This document shows positions 34,111 through 49,199 of a stretch of 64,000 bases of DNA, piece after piece. The stretch covers positions 46,272,417 through 46,336,416 of the forward strand of contig OY754329.1 in NCBI GenBank assembly GCA_963573305.1, written 5' to 3'. Position 1 is the stretch's first letter, and each line of letters begins with the position of its first letter. The notes below the pieces were generated by a model. It was given only the letters and a program-made list of their open reading frames with translations. It was not told where the DNA came from and searched no databases. The DNA is from Pyrrhosoma nymphula (lineage: Eukaryota > Arthropoda > Insecta > Odonata > Coenagrionidae). The position numbers and the translations under genes are program-made.

Positions 34111-36260
34111 TAGAGTTAAAATTGAGTGTTTGCCATTTATTGGAATAAAAAATTAACGCATGTGTTAACCCACATTTTTTCATAGCGCTACTACTTCTCT
34201 GGGATGTTAATTCAATAACTATTCGCTAACAGCTAAGCAAATAGAATTTATTCTTATACAATTATCAATGCTGAGGTGTGGCACATAGGTATATGTACAT
34301 TTCTTGTCATTGATAAAGTTATGTACTCACCTAAATTTCCGGCATAAGTGATATTACCAACTTTATTATGCATTCGTAATTTTTTACAGTTAATTAATTT
34401 CCATCTGTATGAAAAATCTAGGATTTTCTCATCTCTTAATTTTCTATCTCCCGAATTTTTCCGCTATTTGCGTTCCTTTTGAGATGCACTAGGATCTTCA
34501 AATCAGAATACTGTTAATTCTTCTCGGGGGAAAATATTTCCTTGGTGCCATCACAATTTTAGATTTTTTTATATTCTCAATGATATAATGACGCTTTTAT
34601 TCCTTTATTTGAGCTATTACACTTAGGACTGTCGTACAAGTTTTAACATAATTATGCCGTTAGTATTTTCCAAAAAATGCATCTTTCTCACCCCTTATCT
34701 TTCAACACCTTGCAAAAATGCGAGATCAACAAAAGCGTGGTATAACAGAAGAGTAACAGTTCACCGGTTCCGCTGAATAATGCTTCTAAAGTGCGCCCTA
34801 GCTACTTCCCGAACAGAGAAAAATTGATGATGCTCATTTTTTCGCCCTTAGGAAAAGTACTCACCATGGTATTTTCCACAGCTTGGCAAACATTTCATCG
34901 CTATAGAGACGAGAGTAGAGAGAAAATAAATTAAAAACTCCTAGAGAATTCCTTGTCTCTTATTCTCCATGCAATCGTAGCACTGGCACGGGTGGATGAA
35001 AGCACGGGAATATGTCATGACCAGATGCATGGCCATCCGCTGTTACCTTCGAGTGGGGTGACATTTTTCAACTTGAAAAGAAACAGCAGCAGATAGTAGA
35101 CGGTGTTTAAGGCTCTTTATATACATTTTTGAAACGCTTCAAGTACGTTATATGTGCGTAGATTTCCAAGTTATCAGGTCATATAAATCGTAAGAGGGAA
35201 AAGTATTAGCTTGTCCGAAGTGCGACGAAACCCATGTGACATATTTGTACTCAACGGCTACGTGGCAGAAGGAGGAAAAAAAGTATTACAAAGTTTATTT
35301 ACTCTTGTTTGTTTTTTCTGAACATTTCGCTGGTGAGAAACATGGTTATTTTATTCTTATTATTAATTCCGTACACAAAAATAACTTTTGCCAGTAATTT
35401 CAGCTTCACTGTGACCTAAAACATGATTCCCAGAGTGGTGTGCATTTTCGATTGAGCGATGCTATGCGTTGCATGAAAATTAAATATTTCTTGGCCACTT
35501 ATTGGATATTTTGAACATAAACCACAGTCATCTTCGCCAAATCACCGACGCTTGGATATGAGGAAAATCTTTAGGATGAAATGAGATATTTTAAGAATAA
35601 CCCCAGCGATTTCGAGAAATTGCTTCTAGCCTGCGCTTTGATTTACTCCGACTACTTTACCCTACTTCGATTTTCAGGCGGGTGTGGGGGTGCAATCATT
35701 ACCTTCAGCAAGTTTCAATCCGAATGTTTTTTTTGCTGTACCTCTACCCTGCACTTCCCTATCAGCTAACGGCTTTAAACATCTCTCGTAATTTGCCTGA
35801 ACCATTCCATCCTCGATATTCCACGACTGAGCTTCCCATGCACCTGCCTTCGTCCATTATTGTATCTGAAGGTCGTTTTACACAAAGCTCTTCATTAACT
35901 CTTTGCAGTAGCATCTATTTTCATCATGCGAGAATGCAGGCTCGGAATTAGAGCAGGAGCTATTTTCCCATATCTCGTTAATGCATTTGCGCATGCATTC
36001 CAGAAATTCACCACTTTACACGATGCAATTCTTAATGCACATTCATGCATATATCAGATTGTGAAATATAGTGCCTCGTGTTAAACGGTCTTAAGAGGTT
36101 GTTGGTAGGATGGTTCACATAAATTGTACAAAAAGTTTGCTTCTTATACGTTGCATGGTATTCATAAAACTTGTATTCACTCCTCCTCATCGATGATGCT
36201 CACCATTCATTTGACCTTCATCATTCTACAAAGAGAATCATTAAGACCAGTTTTATGATT
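34111..36260. other. Non-coding stretch
   Basis: No domain-bearing open frame. The pair 35581-35951 overlaps in different frames and looks random. Confidence 0.4.
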
Positions 36261-36264
36261 CTTC

Positions 36265-36340
36265 TATGAAACACTCTGCGAGCCGTTGCAGAGGTTTGTG
36301 GCTTGGGGTGTTAGGTCATCGGCCATGTAAAGTGGACGGA
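36265..36340 (-). repeat. Diverged CR1-like LINE 3' end
   Basis: CTCTGCGAGCCGTTGCAG followed by GTTTGTGGCTTGGGGTG aligns with the CCTGCAAGCCACCTCAG...GTGTGTGGCAGGGGGTG block at the ends of the larger LINE copies. A purine-rich stretch follows, as in the others. Strongly diverged. Confidence 0.4.
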
Positions 36341-39300
36341 ACAGGGGAAAGAAAAGGGAAGAGGATAAAGGTTAACTGCACATTAACGGAATATCTATGT
36401 TTCACGCTGTTTTAATTACTGCCACAAATAGTTGATAGCAAGAAGGAATATTTGTACACTACGTTATCGAGAACCCGAGTTATAACGTCGAATTTTAATA
36501 TACTTGCAAAGCAGAGTATCGATTGCGTACGGTGACTTCAGGTCACCGTTATGCCCTTTTGGATCATGAAAATTTTCAATTTGTTTTGCCTCTTTAAACT
36601 TTTGAAAGCCTTTGATGTATACCTGCGGTTGACTCTCATGCATAAGAATTATACATTTGAGTTTTTGAGGAATGTTTTTCGTGTGCTCTATTTAAATGTA
36701 AGAAATAAATTTAATGCATATTTTATATTTATGAGATGCTCTCCAGTCCTATTTGTAGCATGTAAACACTAGAAATTGGTTTCTTTTTACTATGTATATT
36801 ATTTTTAAAATTCTTTCTCAGGGATCAAAAATAGCGGCGGAGAGTATATAATTAAAAGTCACGCTAAATTCTCCTGCATTTAATCGCTAAACAGAAAGAG
36901 GGTAAAGGTGGTGTTCCGTTTCACTGGAAAGTACTAACGGAACGTGCATAATTGGATAGAGGAAAGTTTTCTTCTTTCAGGCAAACATCCACGGAATTCG
37001 CTAACTCTTCAGTGAACATTCGGCCGTTATTATTGCGTACCTTTAAATTAAACCAACCGGCTGGTTATCGAACGTTTCGCCTTCACACGTCGCTCCATTC
37101 ATCGTCTTTCGCGGATGCTGAAGTGCGATGTTGTTTTCCGGGCTGCGCTAACTTCCAACACCATCGATAGAAACTTTCCTATAACTTTGCCGTCGTTCAA
37201 TCTCCGGAGTGGAGATGAAACAACGGTAGCTACGCAGCTATGCGTCAAGATTTTGAAAATAAACTGCTTAGAGAATTGAGCATGAGTTGAATGCATATCA
37301 GTGTAACATGTGGACCAGGCACATTCAAATAGTCTCCGAGTTCATGTTGCGGCGGAAAACACGTCACAATGCGTGCATAGGCGTGTCGCCATAAACAACC
37401 CGACGAGCAGATACGCAAAGCCCACAGCTGTTGGTAGGGCGTGGTTAGTCAATCCCCCCCGGCTTTCCCTGCCCCTCCTTAACTCCACCCCGTTCAAAGC
37501 TACTAGAGCATTCGTCTCTAACACGTGAGCAGCAAACAACCCTTCCCGCGACTCCCAATTGCCCTCTCCACCAAATTTCTCTTCGCCGACAAATTCTCCT
37601 CCCTCCCAGAAACAATAGTTGAATTCACTATTTAGACTCGAGCGTTGCTCAGGGATAAATTTCGCGTCCTCATCGTCACAACTCGCTACATCAATACTTT
37701 TTCTTGAGCAGATATTGGTAATTTCAATCAGTTCTCCTTATGAACTAATATTCATAGGGCTTCTTTGAGATTACTTGGGTTTTTATCGGCGTAAAAAATT
37801 AACTTACTGGTTTAAGGGCGATTTTACGAAGCCGAGTGTCAATGTTTAGTCCGTGTTGACCATTGAGCTTATAAGCCAGCTGTAATTTGTAAATGCGTCT
37901 CTATGGGCTTAAATTAACACTTTCGGTTAGGTTCAAGCTCCTTATCTGGGGTATGCCTAACTACAGGGATATCAGTTTGGATGATGGGTACCTACGAGTA
38001 ATAGCTTGTATGTTGGCAGGAGAATTTGATGCATATTTGAACACTCCCCATGATCCAAATATATGCATAGGGTAGTGGTCCAAATATATGCATACAGTGT
38101 TATAAATTGTCTGTCAAATGGCAACCGTGTGGTTGGTAATTTGAAGTTGGGTCCCTCTGATTAAGATGGTAACAGAAATATTAACGAATTATCATAAAAT
38201 GCAATTTCCTAAAGTCGAAGATTTTCCGCCACGTACGCAGTATTTAAACGCCTATGAACGTAAATTATTTCCTTCCCAGTGCCTCATGTTTCCTATCCCC
38301 TTTAATGCAGAGAAATTTTATATTGATTACATTTCTTAAATCCACATACTCGAAATTCTCCCTTTAACAATAGGTACTGTAAACAGTCCTTTACCTCACA
38401 TCATCTCTTGCATCACCTATTTTATCCTCCTTTCAATCTTCCTGCGATAATTAATCCACTTCTTGAAAAAAGTGCTAACCTTTCGTCGCTTATCTTTCCT
38501 TCTATGCATCTCGATATCTCTATCCACCTCCAAAATCGTACAAAAGAGTCTTATAATCGCATATTGTCTTTACACAATTATCCTAACTTAAAACCCATCA
38601 AAACCCAGATGCACACTTCTTGTCCTGTATTAATGTCAACAACTAATTATAATTCCAATGTAAAATCGGATTTTACTTTTATTAAAATATTATCAACTCC
38701 TTACGAATCATCCAATAAGGAAAAAAACCGGATTGAGAAATATGTTATATCGGGAAACTATCTGTAAAAATAAAATAAGTTTTAAGCCGGTACAAGAATT
38801 CTTTATAGCGGAGCATTTTGTCAACATGCAATACTCGATTGGTGTCCACGGGAAAAGGGAGACTACGACGGTGTTCTGAGATAATTTTCTGCTGTGGGAG
38901 AAGCCACACCTCAAATTTCACGCCCAAATCCTCCCCTTTTCCCATAAAAGCAAGAGAAACACTCCCTAGGATGAGATATCTAGGTCCGAGTACACCTTAC
39001 TTGGCCATGAAACTTCTTCAAACACATTTTCACTCTCGTCACCGACGCCAAGCGCAAAACTAAAAAAAAGCCCGTTACAGGAAAATGCATATACCAGGAG
39101 TTCAGTTAGGAGACTGTGTTCACAATCGCTATCCACACCGAGGGGCTGGATTCAGGGCCCCTCAGGCTTCAGCGGTCGAGAAGCATTATCGGTAGAACCC
39201 CTATCCTTAATTGAGTGCTTTGAGGAGAGCACTTCATTTGAAGAGCTCCGTCGGATTCTGTCGCTCTATTCCCCTCCACTCTTACCCATCTGGATAATCT

Positions 39301-39600
39301 CACCCATTACTATCGATATCCAACCACGGTAGCTATGGCGGTAGCGAAACATGGTGGTAGTTGCGCAGGCTTTCCTTCTCGGTGGATGATTTCATTGCCT
39401 AAGAACTTGCTCTACGCGGGGATATTTGATAGCCTGCGCGTTTAACTATCAGGGTTCCGAAGGTCGTACACCTTCATGGGCAACTTCAAAATGCTAAATC
39501 TCTTATTCACATCAACTTCCTAGCTCTAAAAGGCCCTTGATCCTATTGCTTCAATTGACTTTTTCGATGGGTGGTGAACATCATCAGCGTATTTTGATCC
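36341..39600. other. Non-coding stretch, GC-richer near 36950-37600
   Basis: Several short open frames on both strands around 36952-37540 and 38408-39063 show no family signature. A perfect 7-bp hairpin (GAGGGGC...GCCCCTC, 39139-39162) could be the T-arm of an eroded tRNA-like sequence, but no other tRNA part is convincing. Confidence 0.35.
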
Positions 39601-39604
39601 AGTT

Positions 39605-39770
39605 CTGTTGGGATCGTTAAAATTGTCGTGAAACGCACTGCTGGCACTTTCCCACCCTCTCATGTTAACTGCAGTAATGTTGGAAACGTGTACATAATGC
39701 CCTTTCCTCTCCCCTTCGCTATATATCCCTTTCCACTCGAACTTTACCCTCCTTTAAGATATTTTATCAC
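39605..39770 (+). repeat. Dispersed repeat family R1, copy 1
   Basis: CGTGAAACGCACTGCTGG, CACTTTCCCACCCTCTCA, AACTGCAGTAATGTTGG, CTTTCCACTCGAACTTTACC and CCTCCTTTAA recur in the same order and spacing at 55280-55430. It is unclassified, with no coding signal of its own. Confidence 0.55.
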
Positions 39771-42700
39771 CATGTTTCGCAGCCACCATACGTTGGTAAG
39801 ACCTCAACCTAGATCTGAAGCCAGACGATGAGACATAAACTTAGCCGTTGGATCATAAAGAGCCTGAGTCTACCACTACTTCTACCACACGCTCCACCTA
39901 TAGCAAATGGCCAACTCTTGTCTGCCGCATCTAAGGAGATTACGGGAGAATATAGGAGATATGCCCATGAGTGCCTAATCAGGTACTACACATCGCATTA
40001 CCTGAGAATATTTACGGATTTTAGATGAAAATCAATCGCCAACACCGGAAACGCAAGCCAAAGTAAGCCCGACAACGTGCCCATAACATCGGCGGCAATT
40101 TGGTTGCAAACCAGTTATAAATTCGCTTGAAATTAAGGCTAAAAATTGTTAATTAGCGTCATCATCGTTTATTTAAGCATTTTTTGAACTCAAAATTTGT
40201 GAACCATTTCGCACGCCAGAAAAGAAATCAGTAGAAATTAAAAAAAAAACACACTAAAGTAATGGCTCACATGTTTGGTGTGGTCACTAGGCAGGATATC
40301 TTCAATGAGCTAGTTTACATCATTTTCAGCGGAGTTTTCGGGACTTGCACTCCGCAAAAAGGAAACCACAAAAGGAAAATAATTTCACAAGCCTTTTTAG
40401 TTCTAATGGCTTTAATAAAAGTGAACTGTCATTAGGAAAAGGCAAATTCCGGTAGTACTCCAAAATAAGACACATACTAACGTAGCTACTTATACAAAGC
40501 GAAAGTTTGAACGTTACCGAGATAAGAGGAAGCAAATTCATACGCAAGCAAGATAAGAGCAAATATAGTCCATGCGCAAATGAATGATGTAGTAGTTATA
40601 CGTTCCAGGTGATGCGATACGAGTTTTACAGCAAATGAACATCAAAATCAAAGCCAACATGGCGGCGTGCGATTTCCAGCGCAACCTCAAAGTCTTGCTC
40701 AAAGTATGTCCTTCTAAAGAGTTTAATAGTTAACTTGGCGTTTTAAAGATCGCCACTGATAATCATCAGAATTTATTTTTCGGCATGAACTTACGATTGC
40801 AAAAAAAAGAAAATAGTACACAAGCCTATGGATTAAAAAATCACGTGGATTGTTGCATCCATTTCTGAACTCTTCGTTCGCATCACCAAATAAATATTCC
40901 TAAACATACCCCAAATCATCAATTACACAACCATGAACGCAGTGACTCACTAACCCGTAGAGATTTGTTTCCCAAGACGAAATCAATAACGGAGTCAATT
41001 AAGCAGACACCCATAGAGGAGAAAAGTGGAGTGAGCAAAACAGCATAGTCTCTTCCTGGAACTCATTTCTTCCTCTCTCGTCATGAAGGGGATACCTCAA
41101 TTTTAGAAGGTCCCGATTACCCGCATCTCTTTTCCTGCTTAGCTACTAGCTTAAACTGTCCTCTTTTGGAAAATGATAAGTTATATCACTGAGTAAAGAA
41201 AACATCCGAAGTATAATTTAATCTAGGATTTGTTGAAATTTCCGGGTATATTATGGAGATAGTTGTGTCTCAAGAAGCAATTGTGGGATAAATACACGGA
41301 CTGTCACATTTAACTAAATATACTTTTGCGTTTTTCATGAAATGGAGCAAAAACCATAACAACAAAAACTAAAATGAATATGGTTTTCATAGAACACTTT
41401 TCCCTTTAAGGTGAAGTCTCGAACGAATTAAAAATTTTATGCGGAGTCTTTCAATCGAATAATTCGTATTTTTGCTTCCGCGTTAGTCTAAAATAAGGCA
41501 TTCATTTGATAAGGAACGTGATTATCGATCGCTTGCGAAGTGACGAGACGCAGCTCCAACTTCATTTCCAGCTTCATTTCCAACGCAGCTCCCGATAAAA
41601 TTCCTTCTCATCCTCAATCATTTGATATTCTTCGACCCAGGCTTTTGAAGTTCCAACGCGTTTCTCCCAATTGGCTGCTTTCAAGATTATACAGGCACAA
41701 GTTGTGGATAAGAATGTGATAATCAGATTTACGCCCCAGTTCATGAAACTAACGAAAAAGAGACATTAGTTGGAAGGCTTTTCAAAAAGACACAGACAAG
41801 GCTTTGGAAAAGACACAGTTTTTTCACTCAGTGAATGCAAAACCCACTACTCTTGTATATTAGGTTTATAACAACCCTTAGGTTAATAGAGGCGTTTTTT
41901 TCGAAATATCACATCCATAGCTACCCCTGTCAAACGTAATATTACACTCAGTAGCAGTAATAACACAATTTATACTATACGCCTGCAATACTCCTGCCTC
42001 AGAATCGTCAGAGGCAGGGATACTGTGCTTGGAATGAGAGAGGTGGGGTTAGGTAGAAAAGGAGAGGGAAGTTTATGCAATGAATGAACCAGCGAGTCAC
42101 GCGGCTTGCTCTCTAGTCGGGCGGGGTCGGATCCCCGTAAAATTTTCCAGGTTACACAATTTAGGGTTCACGGCGCTGCAATCACATTACAAATTGATGT
42201 ATAGCCACCATATTACCCACTGTTTGAAAATTTGGCCACGGTTCTGCTTGAGTATCGGTCGAGTTGTTGCGTCGATTGTTTCTTATAGTGTTCTGCAATG
42301 AAGGTGCATTTCTTCGTAGCATGTGCCCTGTGCTGCTCGTGACATGAAGGAAAGATACGAGAAGGGCTATAAATTTTTCTTTAAAAATTATATATTCTTC
42401 TGAACATAATTTTTATCTGACTGTACTATATCTTGTGCTTAGGATAATGCTATTTAACGCTAAGCTGAAATAAAGTTGTTTATTCCTACATTAAAAAAGG
42501 TAAATCCAATTACTGATGTTCGAAACATATTAATGTCATTCAAGAGTTCTCCATGGAATTGTTGGAAAATATTTAATGCTTGATTTAACGCTTGAGAAAA
42601 TAATTGTTTGCTTTAATGCAACTAATTCCTCATTAGTTTTTTTTCATTATTAGGGAAATTACTTCGAACTTATTTATCATATTCGACACTGTTAAGCACA

Positions 42701-45700
42701 GATACGATGTATCCCCTTTCATTTTTTTTATAGTTTTTTCGCATATTTTTCCCTAATGAACTCTTTTTTCTCTAGCAGACAGTGTGAAGTCTTATTCTAG
42801 ACTAGCAAAGCAGCTGAGAAACAAATAGTCTGTAACTCGACCATGTTCTTATTTCACGCCAACGCTAGCGCCAGTGACCAGTACTCTGGTGTTCAACTTA
42901 GTAACTCTATGCGTGTCTCCGACTCTCATTCGAGGTTGGAGAGGTTAGCGCAGGAAAGGAGAAATGAGGGGAAGGTAGGAGTATCGCGGTTGAAGTGCAT
43001 TTTTCCAGCCGTCCCCACCGAAATCAACCCCATATCTTGTTCGCATCTGGTTGCTCGCTCTGCTACTATGAGAATTTCTTTCACAGTTCCCAGGTCCCAG
43101 CTGCCCTCCTCTTCAAATTTTTTCTACGAAACTTTTAGCTTTTTAAAGTGAATTTGATGGGTTTCCGCTTTGGCTTCTCAAATTAATATTCGCGGCTATC
43201 CATTCCAGGCTCGAGGAGAGTATTTTTCCCTCGAGAGGACGCGCTTGTATTACTTTGAGTTTGCAATGCCTTTGCACTTAGATGTTATTCGTAGCTGCTC
43301 TCGTGGAAAGAGGAAAGTTGTCCTCCTGAATTCGCTTCGCCCTTCTTTGAACTATATTCCAAGAGATCCTCTTGCGGAGTAGATTGTGACTACACTGCTT
43401 CAGCACCGAAAGGCATTGCTTGACTTCCTTAGGAATTCCTAAGGAGATTCATTCTGCCCAGATAGTGATGGGCTAACATTGCGTGGACTCCTGTTTTTAT
43501 TCGATTTTATGTAATACCTACTTATCAAGCACAATTTTACCGAAAAATTATTCCACGGGATCTATTTGAAAAAAAACTATCAGTAATATGGCGTAATGAT
43601 CACGTGTGTAAAACAGTCACATTTCTGAATGTGCTCACGTCATATATGAAAACTACATTTACGTTAGAGAATTAAGAAAGGGTTAAGCACTTTTACCGTA
43701 CGTTTAATATGATTACCATCATTATTATTAACATAATATTGACCAATTATAAAGTGAATGCACGAGGTAAAATATTGATTTGAATTAGCCATATGTATCA
43801 ATATACCTTCATGTAAATTATGCAGAATACTGAATATATCTTTTTCTTTCCGATTAATATATACCTGTGTAACTATATCTAATTAAAGTTATCCATCACA
43901 GTGCGAGACAGATTTTTAAAGATACCTATATGGTTTGAGAAATAAAAAAAATAGTATGGCTTGCCAAAACTAACCACATTTGTCCTTTGTCGAATAATTT
44001 TGTCATTGACCTTTCTTATTTCCCACATCTCTCTAATCTCCAGCAAAACCAGTGCTGAGTCTATGAAACGTACTAATTTCAAATACCTTTGTATTCCTTT
44101 GTACTTGTGATAGCATTGTGGGAGGTTCTTGCGATGAGAAATGAGCCACGTGGAAGTTTGTGTCAGTCGCTGGACTAGTACTGGACTCTGTATGAGACAG
44201 CAGCGTGCGTTGATGAATCTATAGAGTCTGTAAGGTTAGACTTATTTCCATTTTATCCCAAAAGTGGCCGCCCGTTTAAATTGGGTCACGCCCTAAAGCC
44301 AACGACACTGACAGCAATCCATGTATCAGTCTACTCCTGTCTACGCCTCCATTATCTTTTCCCACCATTGAGTGGTTGCATTCTAAAATATGAGTTGGGA
44401 AGTAGGGATGACGCAGGTGTTGGCGAGAACTGGAGGGAGATTTGGTTTCTAATAGCCGAAGGCGTCAGTCATTGGTGGCTGCATATTAGAAGCAGTTTAT
44501 TCCAGCCGGAAGGTTTGATGCACATAGCGGTAATTCGGTGAGACTCCGGAGCGGTTGATTTTATAATAGTATAATATCTGGGAGAGAAAATGGAATACAT
44601 GAAGAGATTAATGTGCAAGCGAATGCTAAGTGAATGTTTGTTGGTGGTTTGCAGCGCCAATGAAAGATTAAGGTTTGAATTGAACCACAATAATTTGGTG
44701 TATAAACGTGTAATAGTTCTAACCTTACTGCATTAAAGGAAACTAGAGCAAGTCATAACTAGCATATACATCCACTAAATACAGCGAGTGCGGGATGAAT
44801 GTAAATATGACAATAACAGATTAATAATGAATTGGCAAAATATGTGGATTCATTGTCAAGGAACCATGAATGCATGAAATGAGAAGGTCTATTTCACTTT
44901 ATTGGTGTATATAGAATGTAACAGAACACTGGAATGCATGAAAAATAAGCACTTAACGCTACATATTTTAAAAACTTGGAATTATTCTTCACTTGGGACA
45001 CTTCGGAATGAAATATCGTTGTATTAGACAAAAAAATACAAGAAATATTTCTAAAGGAATCAGTAAAATAAATGAACTATTTTTTCCGTAAGTAATTTTA
45101 CTAAGCTATCAATGTCAATTTTCACAATGACTTGATAACCAATTCTTTGCTTGTTGATAAGTTGGCAATTTAGTGTGTGGTTATTACCTAACCACTCTAG
45201 TATGCCGCATTTAAAATAGTCATTGATGGATTTTGAAATACCAAGTTAGTTTGATTGCAATGGAACAAGTTAATGAGGCCTTGAAAATTGCTGATCACTT
45301 AAGAATGTATGGATAAACCTAAATTACTTCATCTTTTACCTGTTGTGAACTCATCTTTTTAATTTACGGTATTTCTCCAGAGAAAACAATAAATCAATAT
45401 TTTAGGATATTTTTCCGGTGTATCTACTTTTAATTCCACTTTAAAGTTATGAGATTACGTTTTTCGGGTTCCCATAACTTTAATTTAGCGTGGCCTACTC
45501 TAGATATACGGTGATTGTATAAACTTTAATTTAAAACATTTAAGCTTCAGTTAATTTATCACTATAAATAATTTCGCTAAGTTTTTTATCCCTCCTTGCT
45601 CTTCTGATATTGTGACAAAATTCCAGAATTATTATGTTCACCCTTGGAAAACAAGGAATGACAACGGGTATACGTGCACCCTGAGGCGATTTCTGTTATC

Positions 45701-48700
45701 GTTAATGCAAGAATTAACTGTACAGTTATATATTTATGGTACGTTAAAATCTAAAATGCTTTGTAAAATGATGCTTCATTTTTTTGTGTAATCAACCTGT
45801 TGATTCATTAAGATTTCGCGCTCATTGTGCCGCCTTTGCCGACAATCTTTGTCTGACCATAGCATGAAGCTCAAAGAAATGGCTTTCAAGTGAGGAAAAA
45901 GCATGCGACAGGGGGCGCCCTTAACCGGTCTAAGAAGCGAAATAACAGTTATTTTCTCCGATGCTTGAATATCTATAGACGCTATCTTATGGGGTCTCAC
46001 ATGTGTTCTTGTTTAGGATATTTATTTCATGGAAATTTATTTTCCTGAACTGAAGGTGATACCGGCGATATTTTTGGTTTGAAAATTTTCCCTCCCTTAT
46101 TACCTGTTGAACTTTACCAGCATATGTTTGAACTCACTTCACTTTCATACTCTATGTTAAACTGTAACAAGAAAGCTTGTTTACATATCTTCTTTGTATT
46201 CCTGTAGGAAGCCATTTCACTTTAAAAAATGAGGATAAATCTAATTGCAGATTTTTGAGATAGTTCAATTCCGTTTAATATCTTATCAATGTGAACTTAG
46301 CGTTATTTTGGCATATAGTTAATATGTTTATTATTATTTAATGTGTAATTTAGTTGTCATCATATTAAGGAAAGTTTAACCCTTATGCGATCATTTCAAG
46401 TTAACTTGTGGCTAAGTGATGAATTATGGACACCAAAAATCGAGAGGGCCTTTAGCAGATCCATTAGTCTTCTTCGGTCCATGAACTTTGTTTCGATCCG
46501 AGAGTTTGACGAAGGAAGTTAGCAAGTTTGTCGGAGTAATCATCCACCAAATCACGTTTTAATGATCCCATTAAAAGGCTAAATTGGTTTCCGTAAGTTG
46601 CTCATACTTTTTAACCTATCGTCGAGGTACAAAAAGGAAATGCCCTCCGAGACATAGCCAATTATTCAATTGATATCCAATGTAAGGCTTTAGAGATAAA
46701 AAAATGAGAATTGAGGACCAGGAATGTGAGTTGGAGTTGTGATATGTTGTAAGAAAAAGTATTCATAAGAAATAATTTCTGTATTAATAAACCGTATTTT
46801 TCGGGAAAGGAGTAATTTATTTCGACTTAAGGGAATTCTCGTCTTTGTCATAGCTGTCGGCAAGTTTCCTCATCGCATAAATTTTCATTCTTGTTTTTTT
46901 CACTTAGGAATGTCCTATTATGCCGAAGGATTTTTGCCAAATTTCATGTAGCTTTTGAAAATATTGTGAAATTAATGCAGTTATTTGTATTTTTAGCAAT
47001 TTTGTATTTTTTGTCGTGTTTTCTTCTCATATCTCTAACGAATAATCTCTAATAATGAAATGTAACTTAGAAAATGAACAATTTTTTCTTATTTTCATTC
47101 TACTATTGCGAACCATTTGATTTACTTTTTAGGTTAGCTAGCAATATATATTTTCATCCATTCAATTATAATTATACAAAAGTGAGCTTGTATTAAAAAA
47201 ATGATACCTCTACAAATTAACTAGACCTACGGACGGTTGAAAAATAAGATATATGGTAAAAAGGGTAATGAAGAAATATAAGAAGTATAGCTTTTATTTA
47301 CAGCACTTACATTATTTAATATAGGTGCTGCATGCATGTATATTACTCCATTATGGTAAAGTAGCCTTTGAAGCAAGGTAGTACTGGGTTTTGTCATTGC
47401 ACTAAAGACATTGAATAACGGTGGACTCAAGCTCTTTGCAATAGGCTTGTGCACTAATAGCAAAGATATCATTCCACAGATCGACTTACGCTTGGTTATA
47501 TTTATTTGAAAAATCCTGTTATTGTATATCTCACTTATTTACTAACTCCTTTTGGTTGAAATTTAACACAATATTGGTTCCTAGAATTTATTTCATGTTA
47601 TCTACCGAGTGTATGCTAACCAATGTGTGACTAAAGCTTTTCGATTAATTTCTTTTTCTACGAAAACATTTAAATGAAACAGTAGAAAATATTTCTATTT
47701 AAGTCAGCATATTAATTTAATTTCGCTAAACGTATTAACGTCGTTTTGCAAAAGTAATGAATAGAGTTATAGAAAATAGTGAACAACGTTAAAAAATACG
47801 TCCGGAGCCTTATGAAGAACGATTTTGAGAAGATGGATGGAAATATTTTATGATACACCGAGGCTTTGTTATCTATTATCGCTCCTTGGCACTTCTGTTT
47901 TTGTGTTTTGTCAAACAATATTATTCTTTCACAAGGGGATGAAAAAGGATCCGTGAATGTGTACTTTGATGTTGGAAAACTGGTCAGAGATTTCAATTTA
48001 AAAAAAAGTAGAAATACTTGTTATCAAGAGGGTCAATAGGAGATTTTTGAAGAAAAAATGTTGATTCGTGACCTACATTGCCGCTGCATGCTCCCTATGG
48101 GAAAATCTGGCGGATGACGGCGTTTCTAACAGGTGCGTTCTCGGGGGTCTCATCTCTCATTCCTCTGTACTGATTGCTTTTTCTGCTCCTGGCATCTTTG
48201 GGCAATAGGTATTTTTCCAACGTAGTTTATTAAAATATATTTCTCAGGCATCTATGGATTGGTCAATAAGAAACGAATAACTATACTTTAAATGGCTTAA
48301 GTATTTCTTTTAAGAGTACTCAAGCGCTATTTCCATCATCAATTTTTTTTATCTTCACCCCTACTGTTATTCGAGACCTGCTCCTCGGAATTGGATGCCG
48401 GTACTAAAGAAAGCACATCGTCCGTATCGTAATTTTAAGATGGATATAGATACAAATTTTGGCTTTCTGGGCGTTCTTCTTCCTTCCTCACGGCCTCCGT
48501 GGTTTCATTCACCGTATGGTGTTATCGTCAGCCCCAGTATGTTACTTTACAGTATATTCTCGGAGCATAGGGTTATGATTTTATGAAAATGCCTCGGGTC
48601 CACTGTAATTTAATGGGGAAACTTTCTATTGGTCCAGATCTGTGAAAGAATCTGTCCCACCGCCAAGGCACAAAATCTAGTTCCCTTTAATCCTCCAAAA

Positions 48701-48720
48701 TTGCCAATATAATTCGGAAA
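39771..48720. other. Long AT-rich non-coding stretch
   Basis: About 9 kb with only short random open frames. An 11-bp perfect inverted repeat is listed at 45441-45483. The 42843-43382 segment is GC-richer with two open frames (102 and 70 codons), neither recognisable. No RNA gene was recognised. Confidence 0.4.
45441..45483. repeat. Inverted repeat, 11-bp perfect arms
   Basis: TTAAAGTTATG (45441-45451) and CATAACTTTAA (45473-45483), with a 21-base spacer. Confidence 0.5.
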
Positions 48721-49190
48721 CGCAGGTAGCGTAGTGGTCTGCTCATTTGCTCAAAAAGCCAAATGGCCCGTGGAAAGGTTCTCGGTTCAGGCCAATATTT
48801 TGTCGTAGGAGTTTTCGTGCGGAGTCCATCCCATATGAGTAAAATGATTATGAGCGCCGTATTTAGAGTGAAATCTCTTACCACGGCCTTAGTCTACTAG
48901 GGGCGTGTGAAGGACGTTTCACTCCCGCTCATTCCCGTCGCGGGAGATCTGCCTGGGCGTTATCACTCCCGGGAGCCTGAGGGACTCGTCCCTCGAGGTC
49001 CATCACCAATGGCGCTAGCCCATCGAAACTCTCTGAAATGCGAGAGACCCATTGTGGGCCATCAATGCCATTGACTAAGCTTGTGAGGAATGGATTGATC
49101 TCTTACTTGGGACATGTCCCGAAATTCACCGCAGGTACTGGCTAGTACTGCAAAAGCGTTCCTTAATCAACAAATACCTAAGTAAATAAA
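48721..49190 (+). repeat. Probable tRNA-derived SINE
   Basis: GGTAGCGTAGTGGTCTGCTC (48725-48744) fits the Pol III A box, and GGTTCTCGGTTCAGGCC (48778-48794) holds a B-box-like sequence about 45 bases on, as in a tRNA head. A GC-rich body of about 350 bp follows and ends in an A-rich tail (ACCTAAGTAAATAAAA, near 49190). No second copy or clear target duplication was found here. Confidence 0.45.
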
Positions 49191-49199
49191 ATTTTACCC

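Noticed and set aside
39125..39200. Possible tRNA-like sequence on the minus strand
   Set aside because: A 7-bp T-arm-like hairpin is clear, but D-arm, anticodon arm and acceptor stem cannot be drawn.
42090..42145. tRNA-like GC-rich stretch (GGGGTCGGATCCCC)
   Set aside because: Only a T-arm-like hairpin is present. No A box at the right distance and no acceptor stem.
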